This document shows positions 22,247 through 33,276 of a DNA stretch of 64,000 nucleotides, one piece after another. The stretch is from assembly GCF_003597395.2 (NCBI RefSeq), contig NC_133774.1:38572185-38636184 (forward strand), given 5' to 3'. Positions within the stretch are counted from its first letter, which is position 1; every line of letters starts with the position of its first letter. Source of the DNA: Chelonoidis abingdonii. Its lineage: Eukaryota; Chordata; Testudines; Testudinidae. The notes under the pieces were generated by a model, which saw nothing but the letters and a program-made list of their open reading frames with translations, was not told the origin of the DNA and did no database searches. A program made the position numbers and the translations under genes.

Positions 22247-22984
22247 GGGGGGGCTGGGGGTGCCCACATGCACAGTCATCAGAGATTTTTGCCTTAGCGG
22301 TATCCATAGAATCAGCTGTAGTGCCCTCTTGAGAGCCTCCCTCATGAGTTGGTATATTAGGCACTGCCAACCCTATCCCATAGGCGCCGACTCTGTGGGT
22401 GCTCCAGGGCTCGAGCACCCATGGGGAAAAATTGGTGGGTGCTCTGCACCAACTGGCAGTTCCCTGCCCCGCCTCAGCTCACCTCCTCTCCACCTCCTCC
22501 CCTGAGGGTGCTCCAGCTCCACTTCTCCCACATCCCTCACAGCGCTTGCCGCTGCGAAACAGCTGATTTGCGGCACCAAGTGCTGTGAGGGAGGGGAGAA
22601 GGAGAGGAGAGGGAATGCGGCGCACTAAGGGAAGAGGTGGACTGGGGCAAGGATTTGGGGAAGGGGTCCAATAGGGGCAGGGAGGAGGCAGAGTTGGGGT
22701 GGGGACTTTGGAGAAGGGATTGTGATGGGGGTGGGATGGGGTGAAGGTGAGGGGGAGCAGGGCCGAGTACCCACTGGTGCCTTGAAAAGTTGGTGCCTAT
22801 GCCCTCTCAGTTCCTTCTTATTGCCTGTAACAGTTGGTCAGAGCGCCTTGTCTTGCATCACAAGAGCATTAGCAGTTCTTCACAGCCCATTATCTGTCTT
22901 CTTTGTATCTAGTTTGTAGGTTCCTAGTTAGCCATTGAGTTAAGTGTTAGGTTAGTCAGTAGTTAGAGTCCTGGAGCTTCAAAC
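22208..22984 (+). mobile_element. Gypsy-like LTR, split by a MITE
   Basis: TTCTTCGGGTGCTTGCTCAT and TCAGTTCCTTCTTATTGCC resemble a Gypsy LTR widespread in turtles, from general recognition. The LTR is interrupted at 22379-22801. It is followed by sequence similar to the gag of the same elements. Boundaries are approximate. Confidence 0.45.
22379..22801. mobile_element. hAT-type MITE (423 bp) nested in Gypsy-like LTR
   Basis: The ends CATAGGCGCCGACT and AGTTGGTGCCTATG are inverted repeats matching at 12 of 14. Flanking octamers CCCTATCC (22371-22378) and CCCTCTCA (22802-22809) agree at 6 of 8. Related ends occur at 63729-63875. Confidence 0.7.
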
Positions 22985-23285
22985 CATGATTGTCATGCAG
23001 CAGACTGATGCCTATTAGTGACCCCCATGACAGTTGTTTGAAGTGCTTGGGGGAGTCCCATAGAAAGGACACGTGCAGAATCTGTAAGAACTTTCACCCT
23101 ATAACCCAAAAGGAGCGGGATATCTGATTGAGGGCCCTCCTCATGGAGGCTGCGCTTCTTCCTGCATCGGAGCCCTCCCACACCAAGCACCTCGGCATTG
23201 GTGTGGAGTGCACAGCCGGCACCGGGCTCTGCCCAGCACCATTCCCGCATCACTGGTGCCTAAGAAGCATCAGAGGGAATGCTAA
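22985..23285 (+). pseudogene. Gypsy-like gag 5' fragment
   Basis: Plus-strand sequence carries AAAAGGAGCGGGATATCTGA followed by a readable RALLMEAALLPASEPSHTKH. This fits the start of the gag-like protein of a turtle Gypsy family that follows the LTR seen at 22208. Upstream frames contain stops, and the sequence ends near CATCAGAGGGAATGC without a pol region. Confidence 0.45.
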
Positions 23286-25313
23286 ATACAGGCATTCTAG
23301 CAACTGTTTCAAATGTGGGGTAGTTGCGAATGCACGGTGCTGGTATCCCGTGGTGTTCTGACTCTGTAATGGTATGTTCATAAAAGACACATTAATTCCC
23401 CCTTTGAAAGCTGTGTCTTCATAAGAGATGAGGTGACAGAAAATAACTCTGTCTAGGCAATGCTGTGATATTATTCCCTGCGTCTGTAAACGGTCCTGTA
23501 AGGAAACGTATAAAAACATGCCACACTCCACTAATCTAAAGAGCCTGCTTGTTATTTTGAGAGATAAGAGTTAAATTTCATTATTTTACAGCAGAAATAG
23601 GTAGGATTTGAGCCTTTGAGCAAAACTGTGTGTGTGAATGCATGCACGTGAGCCTTTCTGGACTATTGTTTTTAAATTATTGTTTATAGTTTTATTGTAC
23701 ACAAAATAGAATTTAAATGCTGTTTTCCTGAAGAGGCAGCTGCCTGCTACAGTATAGCTTCCACACAAATGACTGACACCACCAAACTGAATGAAGAAAA
23801 AAAGACTATAGTATTGACAGTGTTCTAAAGTAATAGTCCAAAACACTACAGTAACATTAGTGTGAATTGTAATGCTTTGAGGCGTTACTGCAGAATACTG
23901 TAGAAGAGAAAATAGTGTTGCTTTAATCAGCATTTCACCAACACTCTTGTCTTGCAAGCAGCTGAATTGCAGTACAAGACTTCAGTTGATCACTGGAAAG
24001 AATAGATCATTGAACTTCTGCATTAATGTGTGTCTGTGGTACGCATACATTAAAAATAATTAAAGCATTTTGCAGATTACGTGCTTACAATGCAACTAGC
24101 ATATGAAAGTTTTGCAGGGTAAATTACTATTGCCAAACAGTAGGTCAGTCAAACTGGACAACAATTGCTGTATTCAGTTCGCTGCAAATATCAGCTTTGC
24201 CTTTTCATGTCTTCAATTTTCCTGAGGCTAAAGTTCTTTTCAAGGACAAAACTACATAGTTTGGGTCTGTCAGAAGGCTCTGCCATTTGAAAAGTCATAT
24301 ATGCAAGGAAGGGGGAAAATTGTGTTTTAATAGATCTTTGTGTTGGTTTTTGTGGTGACTTGTGGATGAAAAGATCTATAGAAGCCATTAGTTGAAATGT
24401 ATGTCAGAGGAAAACATAATGGTAGTGGCCCTATTAAATTCTTTTGAATCCATTCTCCTATTGATGTGACAGTATAGTGGGGTGGGCTGGAGAGGGAAAT
24501 TTGCAGTGACTACTCCCACAGAGAGTCATTTTCACTTCTGCACTACAAAGTCATCTCTGAACAGAAGCGGACCATGTAAGACAAGTGAGAACTTTGGGTC
24601 AAATTTTCTTTCTCTGACCCTGTACTGTCATTAGTAAGGACAAGATCTCTTAACTTTGAGCTGAAATAAGAAACTCTCTACAACTTCCAAAATGAGATCT
24701 AGACTAGTCAGATTATCAAAGACTATTAGACTTTTTTTAATGGGAAGAACTTTGTTTGTATGCACGGGTTCTCACGTACTAGGAGGCACAATAACACTCT
24801 TTTTAATAAAGGATGTTTCTAATTCTTATGTTCAAAGACACCCAAACCAGTATGTGTGGTGCATACACATGTAAACCAAACAAACGGTTTTACAGTGAAA
24901 ACATTTTTATTTAGGATTTCAGCCTTGCATATAAATGCATGACTAATATACTCATTAACTAGAACTATTTATTTTACTCTCACTACATTTTATTTTTAAA
25001 AAGATCTTCCATTTTCCACTGAAATAAGCAATGGGCTTGAACTCATGACTGATCACAAATAAGAGTCACTAATGGGTTGATAATATATGAGGTCTGAGTT
25101 ACTGCCATCTGCAAGTTTATCACGGCGACCGCTGTAGCTCTGGTGAAAACTATTAACTGTATTCTGATTAACCACAAATTCCATAAGAACTCAGCAAGGT
25201 TCCAGAAATACATTTCTGCCAAAACTAATTTATGGTGTCCTATTTTCTAAGCAATAGTATCTTTAAGTATAATATAAAATTCTGACCTCTCTAGACTGCT
25301 TTAGTTATAGGAC
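23286..25313. other. RAB3C: Intron sequence without recognised features
   Basis: A/T-rich, apparently single-copy. Nothing recognised. Confidence 0.5.
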
Positions 25314-25321
25314 CTGATGAT

Positions 25322-25681
25322 TAAGACTATGATTTTGTCACAGAGGCGGCGGGGGTACCCCGGAGCTCGAGGGTGCCGTGGGTAACAGGGATTCCCAGAG
25401 CTCCAAGCCACTGCAGGACCCCACAGCTCCAAGCTGCAGGTACCAGGGGACCCTGGAGCTCCGAGCCCCATGGGTGGTGGGGTCCCCAAGCCCCAAGCCA
25501 GGGTTTTGCAGCTGCCCAGCTGCCACAGGAGGTGTGCGGACCCTACAGCTCCCCATTTTCTCACACATATTTTTAGTAAACGTCACAGACAGGTCACGGG
25601 CTTCCGTGAATTTTTGTTCATTGCATGTGACCTGTCCATGACTTTTATTAAAAATATGTCCATGACAACATCTTAACCTTA
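25322..25681. mobile_element. hAT MITE (360 bp) with perfect 8-bp target duplication
   Basis: CTGATGAT is repeated exactly at 25314-25321 and 25682-25689. The ends TAAGACTATGATTTTGTCA and TGACAACATCTTAACCTTA are inverted. A second, internal pair of arms (TCACAGACAGGTCACGGG and CATGTGACCTGTCCATGA) makes the right part fold back on itself. The left half is GC-rich, built from repeats of the type GGAGCTC-GAG/CCCC(A/C)GAGCTCC. Confidence 0.9.
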
Positions 25682-25689
25682 CTGATGAT

Positions 25690-27147
25690 ACAATACATGA
25701 AATAGCCATTTGAGAACTTGATTCCAAAAATGTGCAGTAGAATTCCTATTTTAATGTAGGAAAAAACCTGGCAGACCCATGAGAACAGTGTGTAATATCA
25801 TCATTAAATACTTAAATGCCAAATATGTAGGTCTAGATCTTCAGCCCCACTTCATCTGCCTTTTGCTTACTGTGGTGGAGCAAAGTCGCCCTAAAGCCAG
25901 CCTAATCAGCCCCTTGAAAATTCCCATGCAGTGCAAATCCTTAGGTGGTGTAGTAGAGCTCCAGTAGCAAATTCTATGCCACTCACCCTATGGCCTCAGT
26001 GCAGGTGATGTGTCATTGGGAGAGCAGTGAGTGGCTGAGCCCCTCCACGCGCCAGTGATATTCAGCTTCTGGAATGAATGTTTGAGGGTTGTGTGTTGGC
26101 ACTGTAAGCTACAGCAGGCTGCTCTAACTTGTGCCGGGTGTCTGGACATAGGTAGATTGGCCACAAGATCTAGGAGGTTACAAAGGTGGCCTATAGTCAT
26201 TTTTGCACATGTCCATCCTCTGGTCTTGCACTGAGTACAACCATAGTCTCTGTACTATGGTACCTGGGTAAAGTATAACATGGTAGGTTTTGTGCATACC
26301 TATGGACTTCCAAATATATGCATAGAGTAGCTATGTGATGGGAAAGTGTCACTATTGGGTGTACAGCCAGCACTTTCCAGTTTCAAAAGTAACTGAGCAA
26401 GAGCATTATGATGCCATTTAACCTTCTCTTTTGCCTAACCAGGGCCTTTCTGTACAAGGGAACCAAATTCTGCAGCAGCAGCTACTTAATTCTGTGGATT
26501 TATCATAAATAAAGTTTAAAAAAAGAAACAGAACCATGGTAAGACTGGTTTGCTGCTGCCTAAAGTCAGGAAGCAAGATTCTGATATAGTCTCAAAAATT
26601 ATTTAAGACAATATCGTGGTGGCACATATGTCTAAAAACAAAAGGGAGGTTTGAACCCTGTTAGAACAAAGGGCTCCAGAGCAATGTGCTGGGAAGGAAT
26701 AACAGGAGGAAGCCAGAATGCCTGTGAACTTTTGCTGTTAAATTTAGATCCTAATTTTGAAAGGTGGAAGATAATATATGAATAAACTGTTCATTTTTTT
26801 GCTAAAAAACACTCTGGTTCAGTTGGAAGGGCTTTTGTTCCAGTGTGAAAATACATCCTTTTTATGCTGGGAGGGAGGGAGGAAGCGGGGTAGCAGGGCA
26901 GCTACTTTTCAGTAATAAAAGGAAGAAACGCTGCTGGCAGAAGAAACCCTGAAAGGGTTCTGTCTTCTGACCAGGGGAATTGTAGACTACACTAATATTG
27001 CTCCTAGGTTTTGCATCATACAGCCCTATGCTTCTTTGAGAGCAGAACTGCATAGAACCATTTTAGTCCAGATGTCAGTTTTGTCCTCATTTGCTTTGTT
27101 ATGATTTTTTTAATTTGATTTTGGGGGCAGTTTTATTTGCTTTGACT
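25690..27147. other. RAB3C: Intron sequence upstream of the NKxD exon
   Basis: No transposon or gene recognised. It ends in the pyrimidine-rich tract of the 27175 acceptor. Confidence 0.5.
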
Positions 27148-27174
27148 CTTTATTTCTCTCTCTCTCTTTTTAAG

Positions 27175-27299
27175 GTCAACTCAAATCAAAACATATTCGT
27201 GGGATAATGCCCAGGTTATTTTGGTCGGTAATAAATGTGACATGGAGGACGAGCGGGTAATCTCAACTGAGAGAGGCAAACATTTAGCAGAGCAACTTG
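27175..27299 (+). CDS. RAB3C: RAB3C internal coding exon (NKxD exon)
   Basis: Part of a Rab3 small GTPase, which cycles between GDP and GTP on secretory and synaptic vesicles and controls calcium-triggered exocytosis. The 125-bp exon follows a pyrimidine tract and AG at 27173-27174 and ends before a GTAAGA donor at 27300. It starts with the last base of a split Trp codon, encodes 41 full codons beginning [13 protein letters not shown], and ends with the first base of a Gly codon. The G4 guanine-specificity motif NKCD is at 27230-27241, inside [12 protein letters not shown], which is typical of Rab3. Phase matches the exon at 40281 exactly and there are no stops. Earlier exons, with the P-loop and switch regions, lie upstream of the window. 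The paralogue is decided by the terminal exon; from this exon alone RAB3A, B or D would also fit. Confidence 0.95.
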
Positions 27300-27300
27300 G

Positions 27301-29882
27301 TAAGAAGCAAAATGATAAGCGAGTTTTGTGATTGCTTGTAACATTGCATTGAGTACTGTCACTAACTGTGGCAACAAACTTCATCCATCTGCCAGTATAA
27401 AGAAATATATCAATAGCAAATGATATGCAGCACCTGCCTTCTAATTTTGCTGGCTGACGTGAACTATTTGTGTTGGAATCATTAGAACTGTAATGTCATT
27501 AGAATGGGGTACACAGCTAATGCTGCAGCCAGGGGTGGGTTTATTCAGAGCTGTGACGTGAGACTGCTACCCATACAGTTTCCTGAAGGAGCCCTCGCGT
27601 TAGCCTAGACTAGAGACTTATTTGGTATTGTACCATAGGCAGTTCTTTATTCCATCCCTTAGGTTGAGAGTATGGTAAGAGTTACAAAATACAGAAAACG
27701 ATAACAGATTATTACACCCACACACACACACACGCTCAAACTAGGAAACAAAGTAAAGTACATAGAAAACGAAGAGCAGAATCAGTTATGAGAAAACAGT
27801 GAGTGGTAAGAGTAAGACAGTAAAATTATCTCTCCAGCCTGAATTAACTATGAGGAGTTCTAAGCTTCTGAAGCTCCTACACTAGGCTGGAGGTCTGCCC
27901 TTTAGTTCCTTGCTGAATTGTCAGCACAGCAATTGGAGACCGCAATCCATGCTGCTCACATGCATATCCCTTTGAGATTGATGGGCTTCCACTAACCACC
28001 TAAATATACTTGCCCAAAATAACACTATAAGGGGCTTGCAGGCCACTAACAGTAATTCCTCTGGGTTCAGGGTGTCTGAGTTGGTAATTTTGTTGTCCCT
28101 CTCATTAGAGCCCTGTTAATATTATTTGTTTCATACAGTCCTGTGACCCACTTTCTGAAAATCCCACATACATTGTTTAGTAAAAGTGAAACACTCACTG
28201 CTTATATGTACAAAAGAGAATAGTTTAACCAGTTAAAAGAAACACATCAAATCTTTAGCCAAAACATCAACTGAAAGTTTTTTCCAAATTCAGAAAGCTT
28301 GGATTATTATTTACAACATAGAGAGAGACATCCAGAAAGGCATTCAACTCCCATTGAAATCAATGGAGTTAATCTACATGTACACTGGTGTAAATGAGGC
28401 AGGATCCATGAGCCAGATTGTGATTTCTAGGTGGTAGTCTTAACATGGGGATAATTATTATGCAGCTTTGAGCATCTCTGTCCTTTGTTCTGCCGAACAG
28501 TGGAAGTACTTTCATACCACAAGATAAGCTATCTTTTTGGTATTTTGACTGAGCCAGAATTAGGAAATATCAGAATCTCACAAGAACCTGATATTGTTAA
28601 GATTTCCTACCCAATTTAGCAGACTCCACAGTTTCCAATATTTTGGATAAGCATCCAGATGGTCAGCGGGTTACCAAACTCTAACCCCTAGCCCTTTGGA
28701 GATTCACGAGTCACTTCTATAAAGAGATATATTTTTGCCATTCATTAAAACTCACTGTGGCAGGACACTTTTTGGTTCCTAGTGAACATGTGATAAACTT
28801 CAGCTCACCTTCTTCCTTTCCTTGCACAAGTGCTTAGGGGAAAGGCTAAGAGCAGCTAGCTGGGAAGCAGAGGCAGAGAGTCTTTCATACCCTTGATCAT
28901 AGGTCTGGGTCGAATCCCAAGCTGGGGAATCTGTTCACTTTTCTGTTTATATTACCTTATTTTAGATTCTTGTCATAACCACTTTCCCTTTTGAAAAGCA
29001 TCTTCTTGGCTGCAATACTGTTTGCCCTACTGAGACATTCCATCGAATTGCACCCACCTTACTTGTGCCACATCTAGCTGAAGAGAGACATATCCTAAAC
29101 AGCCATGCAAACAAGGACCATAAACCAAGCCTTAAAAGCTAGCAGAAAGGAGCTGCTGCCATCTGGCAGAACAGAATATGCCCCAACAATTGCCCCCAAG
29201 TGCTTAGAACTGATTTTTTTTAACTCCTCTGTTTTCAATAATGCAAGTAGTTGCCATAGCAACCACTTTGGCACATTACTTTTCCTTACGGAAACACGCC
29301 CTCATCAACATGACCTATTATTCCCTCTGTGCGCACTCATAATCCCTATTCATATTAATGGGAGCTAGGAAACTGTATTGAATGGAGCAGAGAGCCCCAA
29401 ACTGATGTATCAAAAACACATATATTTTTCTTAAATTTTAAAGCGGAATGAACAGTGTTTAAAAAGGTACAATTTATGATCTAGTTTTATTTTTTTAAGT
29501 CTCACGGTTGACAGGATTGTCAATGAGGCCAAGAGTTCAGCAAGATTTGAAGAGGGATTAGTGTGTTATATAGATATCAAGAATGTCTAGTTATAATAGT
29601 TAATACTAACAAAAAGAGTATTTGGGGTGGAGGGGAGATAAAACCTCATGTTTCAGGTTTGACACCAATCTTTAACTATTGGGGATTAGGATTAGACCTT
29701 CATGGGAGACAGATTATCCTATATTTACCTACTAAAGAATTTCATGCATCTTTCTCTAAAGCCTCTGGTACTAACCACTTGTACTGGTATAGATGGACCT
29801 TGAGTCTGACTCAGTGCAGCAATTCCTATATTTTTGTGATTCAATCCATACACACACAGGCCAGAGTCACTTCTGCTGCTGA
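27301..29882. other. RAB3C: Start of the last RAB3C intron; one old repeat scrap
   Basis: Mostly unique. A short (CA)n run lies at about 27,719-27,733. At about 28,345-28,430 the CCATTGAAATCAATGGAGTT palindrome with TGGTGTAAATGAGGCAGGA resembles the foldback repeat family seen at 44782. Confidence 0.45.
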
Positions 29883-30146
29883 GGGTATGTCTACACAGCA
29901 GCTAGGAGGTGTAATTCCTATCCAGGATAGACATACACGTGCTGGCTCTGTTTGAGCTAGTGCTTAAAAATAGTAGTGAGGTGGTCCAGACTAGCAGCCC
30001 AACTACATACTCAGAGGGTCATGTGGGATTATACTTCAGTGGCCAACCTGAGCCACTACAATCACGCTGATTTTTTTTAGATGCTAGCTCATGTACATCC
30101 ATCCCAGCTGGGAATTACACTGCTCAGTTGCTGTGTAGATGTTCCC
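29883..30146. mobile_element. Harbinger-like MITE (264 bp)
   Basis: GGGTATGTCTACACAGCAGC (left) pairs with GTTGCTGTGTAGATGTTCCC (right). The inverted repeat extends inwards to GTGTAATTCC over about 36 bp. The flanking trimers TGA and TAT do not give a clear duplication. The left end matches the GGGTATGTCTACAC ends of element C. Confidence 0.7.
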
Positions 30147-31686
30147 TATGCTCTACTCAGAGCTCCCATCAGCTTTATGGCTGGTAAAAAAAACTTCTTA
30201 GATTTGTAAGTTGCCTGTTGTTCATATGAGGTCAAGTGCTGCTCCTGCACGCATCTGGAGCAGAGCTATGTGGAAATGTAAGTTCCACTTTGCGGAGGAT
30301 TTCAAATTTTGAAATTTGTTCCTATTAGCAACGTTACCCCAAAATTACCACAAAGGAAAATTCCAGAAAAAAATTAGATTTGCTCTACTCCAAACATTTT
30401 CTTTCAACAAAATTAACTTTGCATTTCTATTTTCTCTTTTTAATGGTATTTTTTTAATTTAAACTTCAAAAATTCAAAATGAAAAAAAAATTTGAAAGGA
30501 AAAGTCAAAACATTTTGTTCCAAAAATATGGAAGAAGAAGTTTTGACACTGTTGGAACTTTCCTCCTCCTCCTCACCCCGTCCCCCGCACTACCATTACC
30601 ACTCTTTTTTTCTTTGAAACAAAATGCTGGCAAAATCAAAATGATTTTGCAACATGTTTTAGTTTTGATGGAACTGCATTTTCGAATGGAAAATGATTCC
30701 ATCAGAAGTTTTCCAACCATCTCTGTCCTTGGGAAAAAGTCAACAGGGATGTATGTGATGCAGAATTTGTCCCATTTTCTTTACACAGTCTCTTTTTCTT
30801 ATTTAGCTGTTATTTCATGCTTGTTTAACACATGTTAATCTAACATAACTTAATTTTTTTATCCTGCTGAGATTAAAGGAAACTGGTTATGCAACCACAG
30901 CTTGCTCGTTGCAGAACATAACCTGGCAAAGAAAATACATAAATGTGGCAAATCGGCTAGTAGAGGGACCCAATTAATATCATGTTAATATTGATGTGGT
31001 GAAAATAGCTATTGAATTCCAACAAGTTAGTTCATATAAAACTCTGCGTACAGGAAAAATACTAAACATCAATTTATTGTCATCTTTTTTCAGCGGAAAG
31101 AAATGTTACGTACAGAAAAGAGCTGTTAAACATAATATATTGTATATGGAATATCAGGGCTTTAAAAATGTATTCATATTAATCTAAGTTTCATCATTGC
31201 TGAATGAAAAATCTCATTTAAACTCTAAACCTGACAAGACTTTTTCACACCCTTAAAACATTCTGGGACATGTAAAACATTTTGGAAAATTTTAAAAATT
31301 GCACATGCCCCATTGTATATGCAAAAAGGTATGTATATTCAAACACCTAAATTGCTGCCACAGTTGCTGTAACCATACTTGTCATGTGTGTCTCATTTCA
31401 AGGGACAGCTCCCATTTTACACAGGATTGGTGTCCCTTCACTTACACTGTTTAAAACTAGTTACATCAAAAATCAAGACTCATGAGCTAAGAGTTATTTA
31501 CACCAAAAGAATCACACAGCATTTTAAGTTTCCTGCATGAATTTTTGTTTTAGTTGCTGTTTCCCTCATTTGTGGTCTTTGTGATATACTGTATCCAACC
31601 GGTTGAGAGTTGTGACCATTACTATGCACATAAACTAAGCAACTGCACATGCAAATGGCCAGTTAAACACATTTATGGCCGTTACT
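30147..31686. other. RAB3C: Intron sequence without recognised features
   Basis: A/T-rich. The 119-residue frame at 30479-30838 starts in an A-rich tract and has no domain-like features. Confidence 0.5.
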
Positions 31687-31694
31687 GTCAGATT

Positions 31695-32049
31695 CAGGAC
31701 TGGCGCTAGGGGCTTGAGCACCCTAGATGCACGGCCATTTCGCCGCCCAGCACGCTGGTCCCCCGGCTCCGCAGTCCTGCCTGTGGATGGTCGGCTGCTC
31801 CTGCGGCTCTGGTGGAGCTGCCGCAGTCGTGCCTGCGGGAGGTCCACTGCAGCCACGTGAGCAGCCGACCATCCGCAGGCACGACTGCGGCAGCTCCACC
31901 GGAGCCATGGACCAGCGGACCCTCCGCAGGCACTAGTGCGGCAGCTCCACCGGAGCCGCCTGCCGCCCCCTCCGGCAAAATGCCACCCCCTAATAATGTT
32001 GACGCCCTAGGCGATTGCCTAAGCTGCCTAAATGCAGGCGCCGGCCCTG
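31695..32049. mobile_element. hAT MITE (355 bp) with perfect 8-bp target duplication
   Basis: GTCAGATT is repeated exactly at 31687-31694 and 32050-32057. The ends CAGGACTGGCGC and GCGCCGGCCCTG are inverted. The interior is GC-rich and made of near-copies of one block in both orientations: GGATGGTCGGCTGCTC (31,786) against GAGCAGCCGACCATCC (31,859), and CGGCAGCTCCACCGGAGCC twice (31,889 and 31,939). Confidence 0.9.
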
Positions 32050-32059
32050 GTCAGATTGG

Positions 32060-32482
32060 CAGCACTGGAGAACACTGGAGAGCATTTAGTCATAGCACAC
32101 ACCGGGCATTGGCAGCTTGATTAAAAAGCTCCAAAGCACCTGTCTACGTGATGCTTTTCTGGGGGAAAGACTTGCCAGACTGACATTACTTTTATGGACT
32201 CAGAGACCTGTATTATATGAAAGTCATTTGATGAAAAGCAGAACCAGGGGCTTTGGTTGTTGAATGGCTCTGATAAGCAGAGGACACTTTTGTTCAGGCC
32301 TAGTCGTAAGGCGTTCTTTAAATGGATTTAAACTTTCCAAAGATCATCCAAAGCCACAACCAAAATCAGTGCAACCAGAATGTCTCTGGAAAGCATCTGT
32401 GCTGAGAGGGAAGAGAAGGAGGGGTTCACTAGATCTTTTCAGATAGCTGCACCCCAACCCTGTGCATGCTGGTATAACCAGG
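32060..32482 (+). repeat. Duplicated block, copy 1
   Basis: It aligns to 32826-33276 at a constant offset of 794 bases through most of its length, from CAGATTGGCAGCACTGGAGA to CATGCTGGTATAACCAGG, with scattered substitutions. Both copies carry a 60-residue frame (starts 32264 and 33058) that differs at only a few sites, but the differences do not obviously favour synonymous changes. I do not recognise the family. Confidence 0.8.
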
Positions 32483-32825
32483 CGTTCCCCTTTTGTTTTG
32501 TCTCCGGAGAGCTAATCGCTGGGTGCTTTCCAAATCCACAGCATATTTTAGTAACATCCATACAACACAGTTCTCATAGCTTATATGCATTAATGATGCA
32601 CATATTTCGATAGAACAGTGGCTTTCAACAGATCATAACCTTTCCCCAGATACCGCACACAGCATGCTTTATATGCAATATCACAATTATATATAAATGA
32701 GGAATATGGTGGTTACAGGACATTCCCCCAAGGTGTGCGGTGTCACAGAAATTAATTGGGTTGTGCATGAACTCTGTTGCTTGCTTCTTTTAATAATTTT
32801 TAAGTGTTAATGTCATGCCTGTGCA

Positions 32826-33276
32826 AGGAGCCAGATTGCCAGCACTGGAGAGCGCTGCAGTAGTCCTTAGTCACACCATTTAGTCACAACACACGCCAGG
32901 CATTGCCAACATGATTAAAAAGCTTCAAAGCACCCGTCTACATGGTGCTTTTCTGGAGGAGAGACTTGCCAGACTGTCATTACTTTTATGGACTCAGAGA
33001 CCTGTGTTACATGAAAGTCATTTGATGAAAAGCAGAACCAGGGGCTTTGGTTGCTGAATGTCTCTGATAAGCAGGGGACACGTTTGTTCAGGCCTAGTTG
33101 TGAGGCGTTCTTTAAATGGATTTAAACTTTCCAAAGATCGCCCAAAGCCACAACCAAAATCAGTACAACCAGAATATCTCTGGAAAGCATCTGTGCTGAG
33201 AGCGCAGAGCGGGGGGGGTTCACTAGATCCTTTCAGATAGCTGCACCCCAACCCTGTGCATGCTGGTATAACCAGG
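32826..33276 (+). repeat. Duplicated block, copy 2
   Basis: Second copy of the block at 32060. It has about 26 extra bases near its left end (around 32,848-32,876). The sequence between the copies (32,483-32,817) is not repeated after copy 2, so this is not a simple tandem array. Confidence 0.8.

Larger units (their letters stand above)
1..27174 (+). other. RAB3C: RAB3C upstream intron (partial, 5' end outside window)
   Basis: Everything left of the 27175 acceptor is inferred to be the intron before the NKxD exon. No further Rab3 coding block was recognised here. Its 3' end has a clear pyrimidine tract (about 27148-27172). It is crowded with transposable elements in its first 25 kb, listed separately. 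Confidence 0.85.

Noticed and set aside
31706..32120. Several overlapping 60-102-residue frames in GC-rich DNA
   Set aside because: They fall in the 31695 MITE and reflect GC-rich inverted modules, not coding sequence.
32264..33240. 60-residue frame preserved in both duplicated blocks
   Set aside because: Preservation follows from the DNA duplication; the protein has no recognisable domain, signal or start context.
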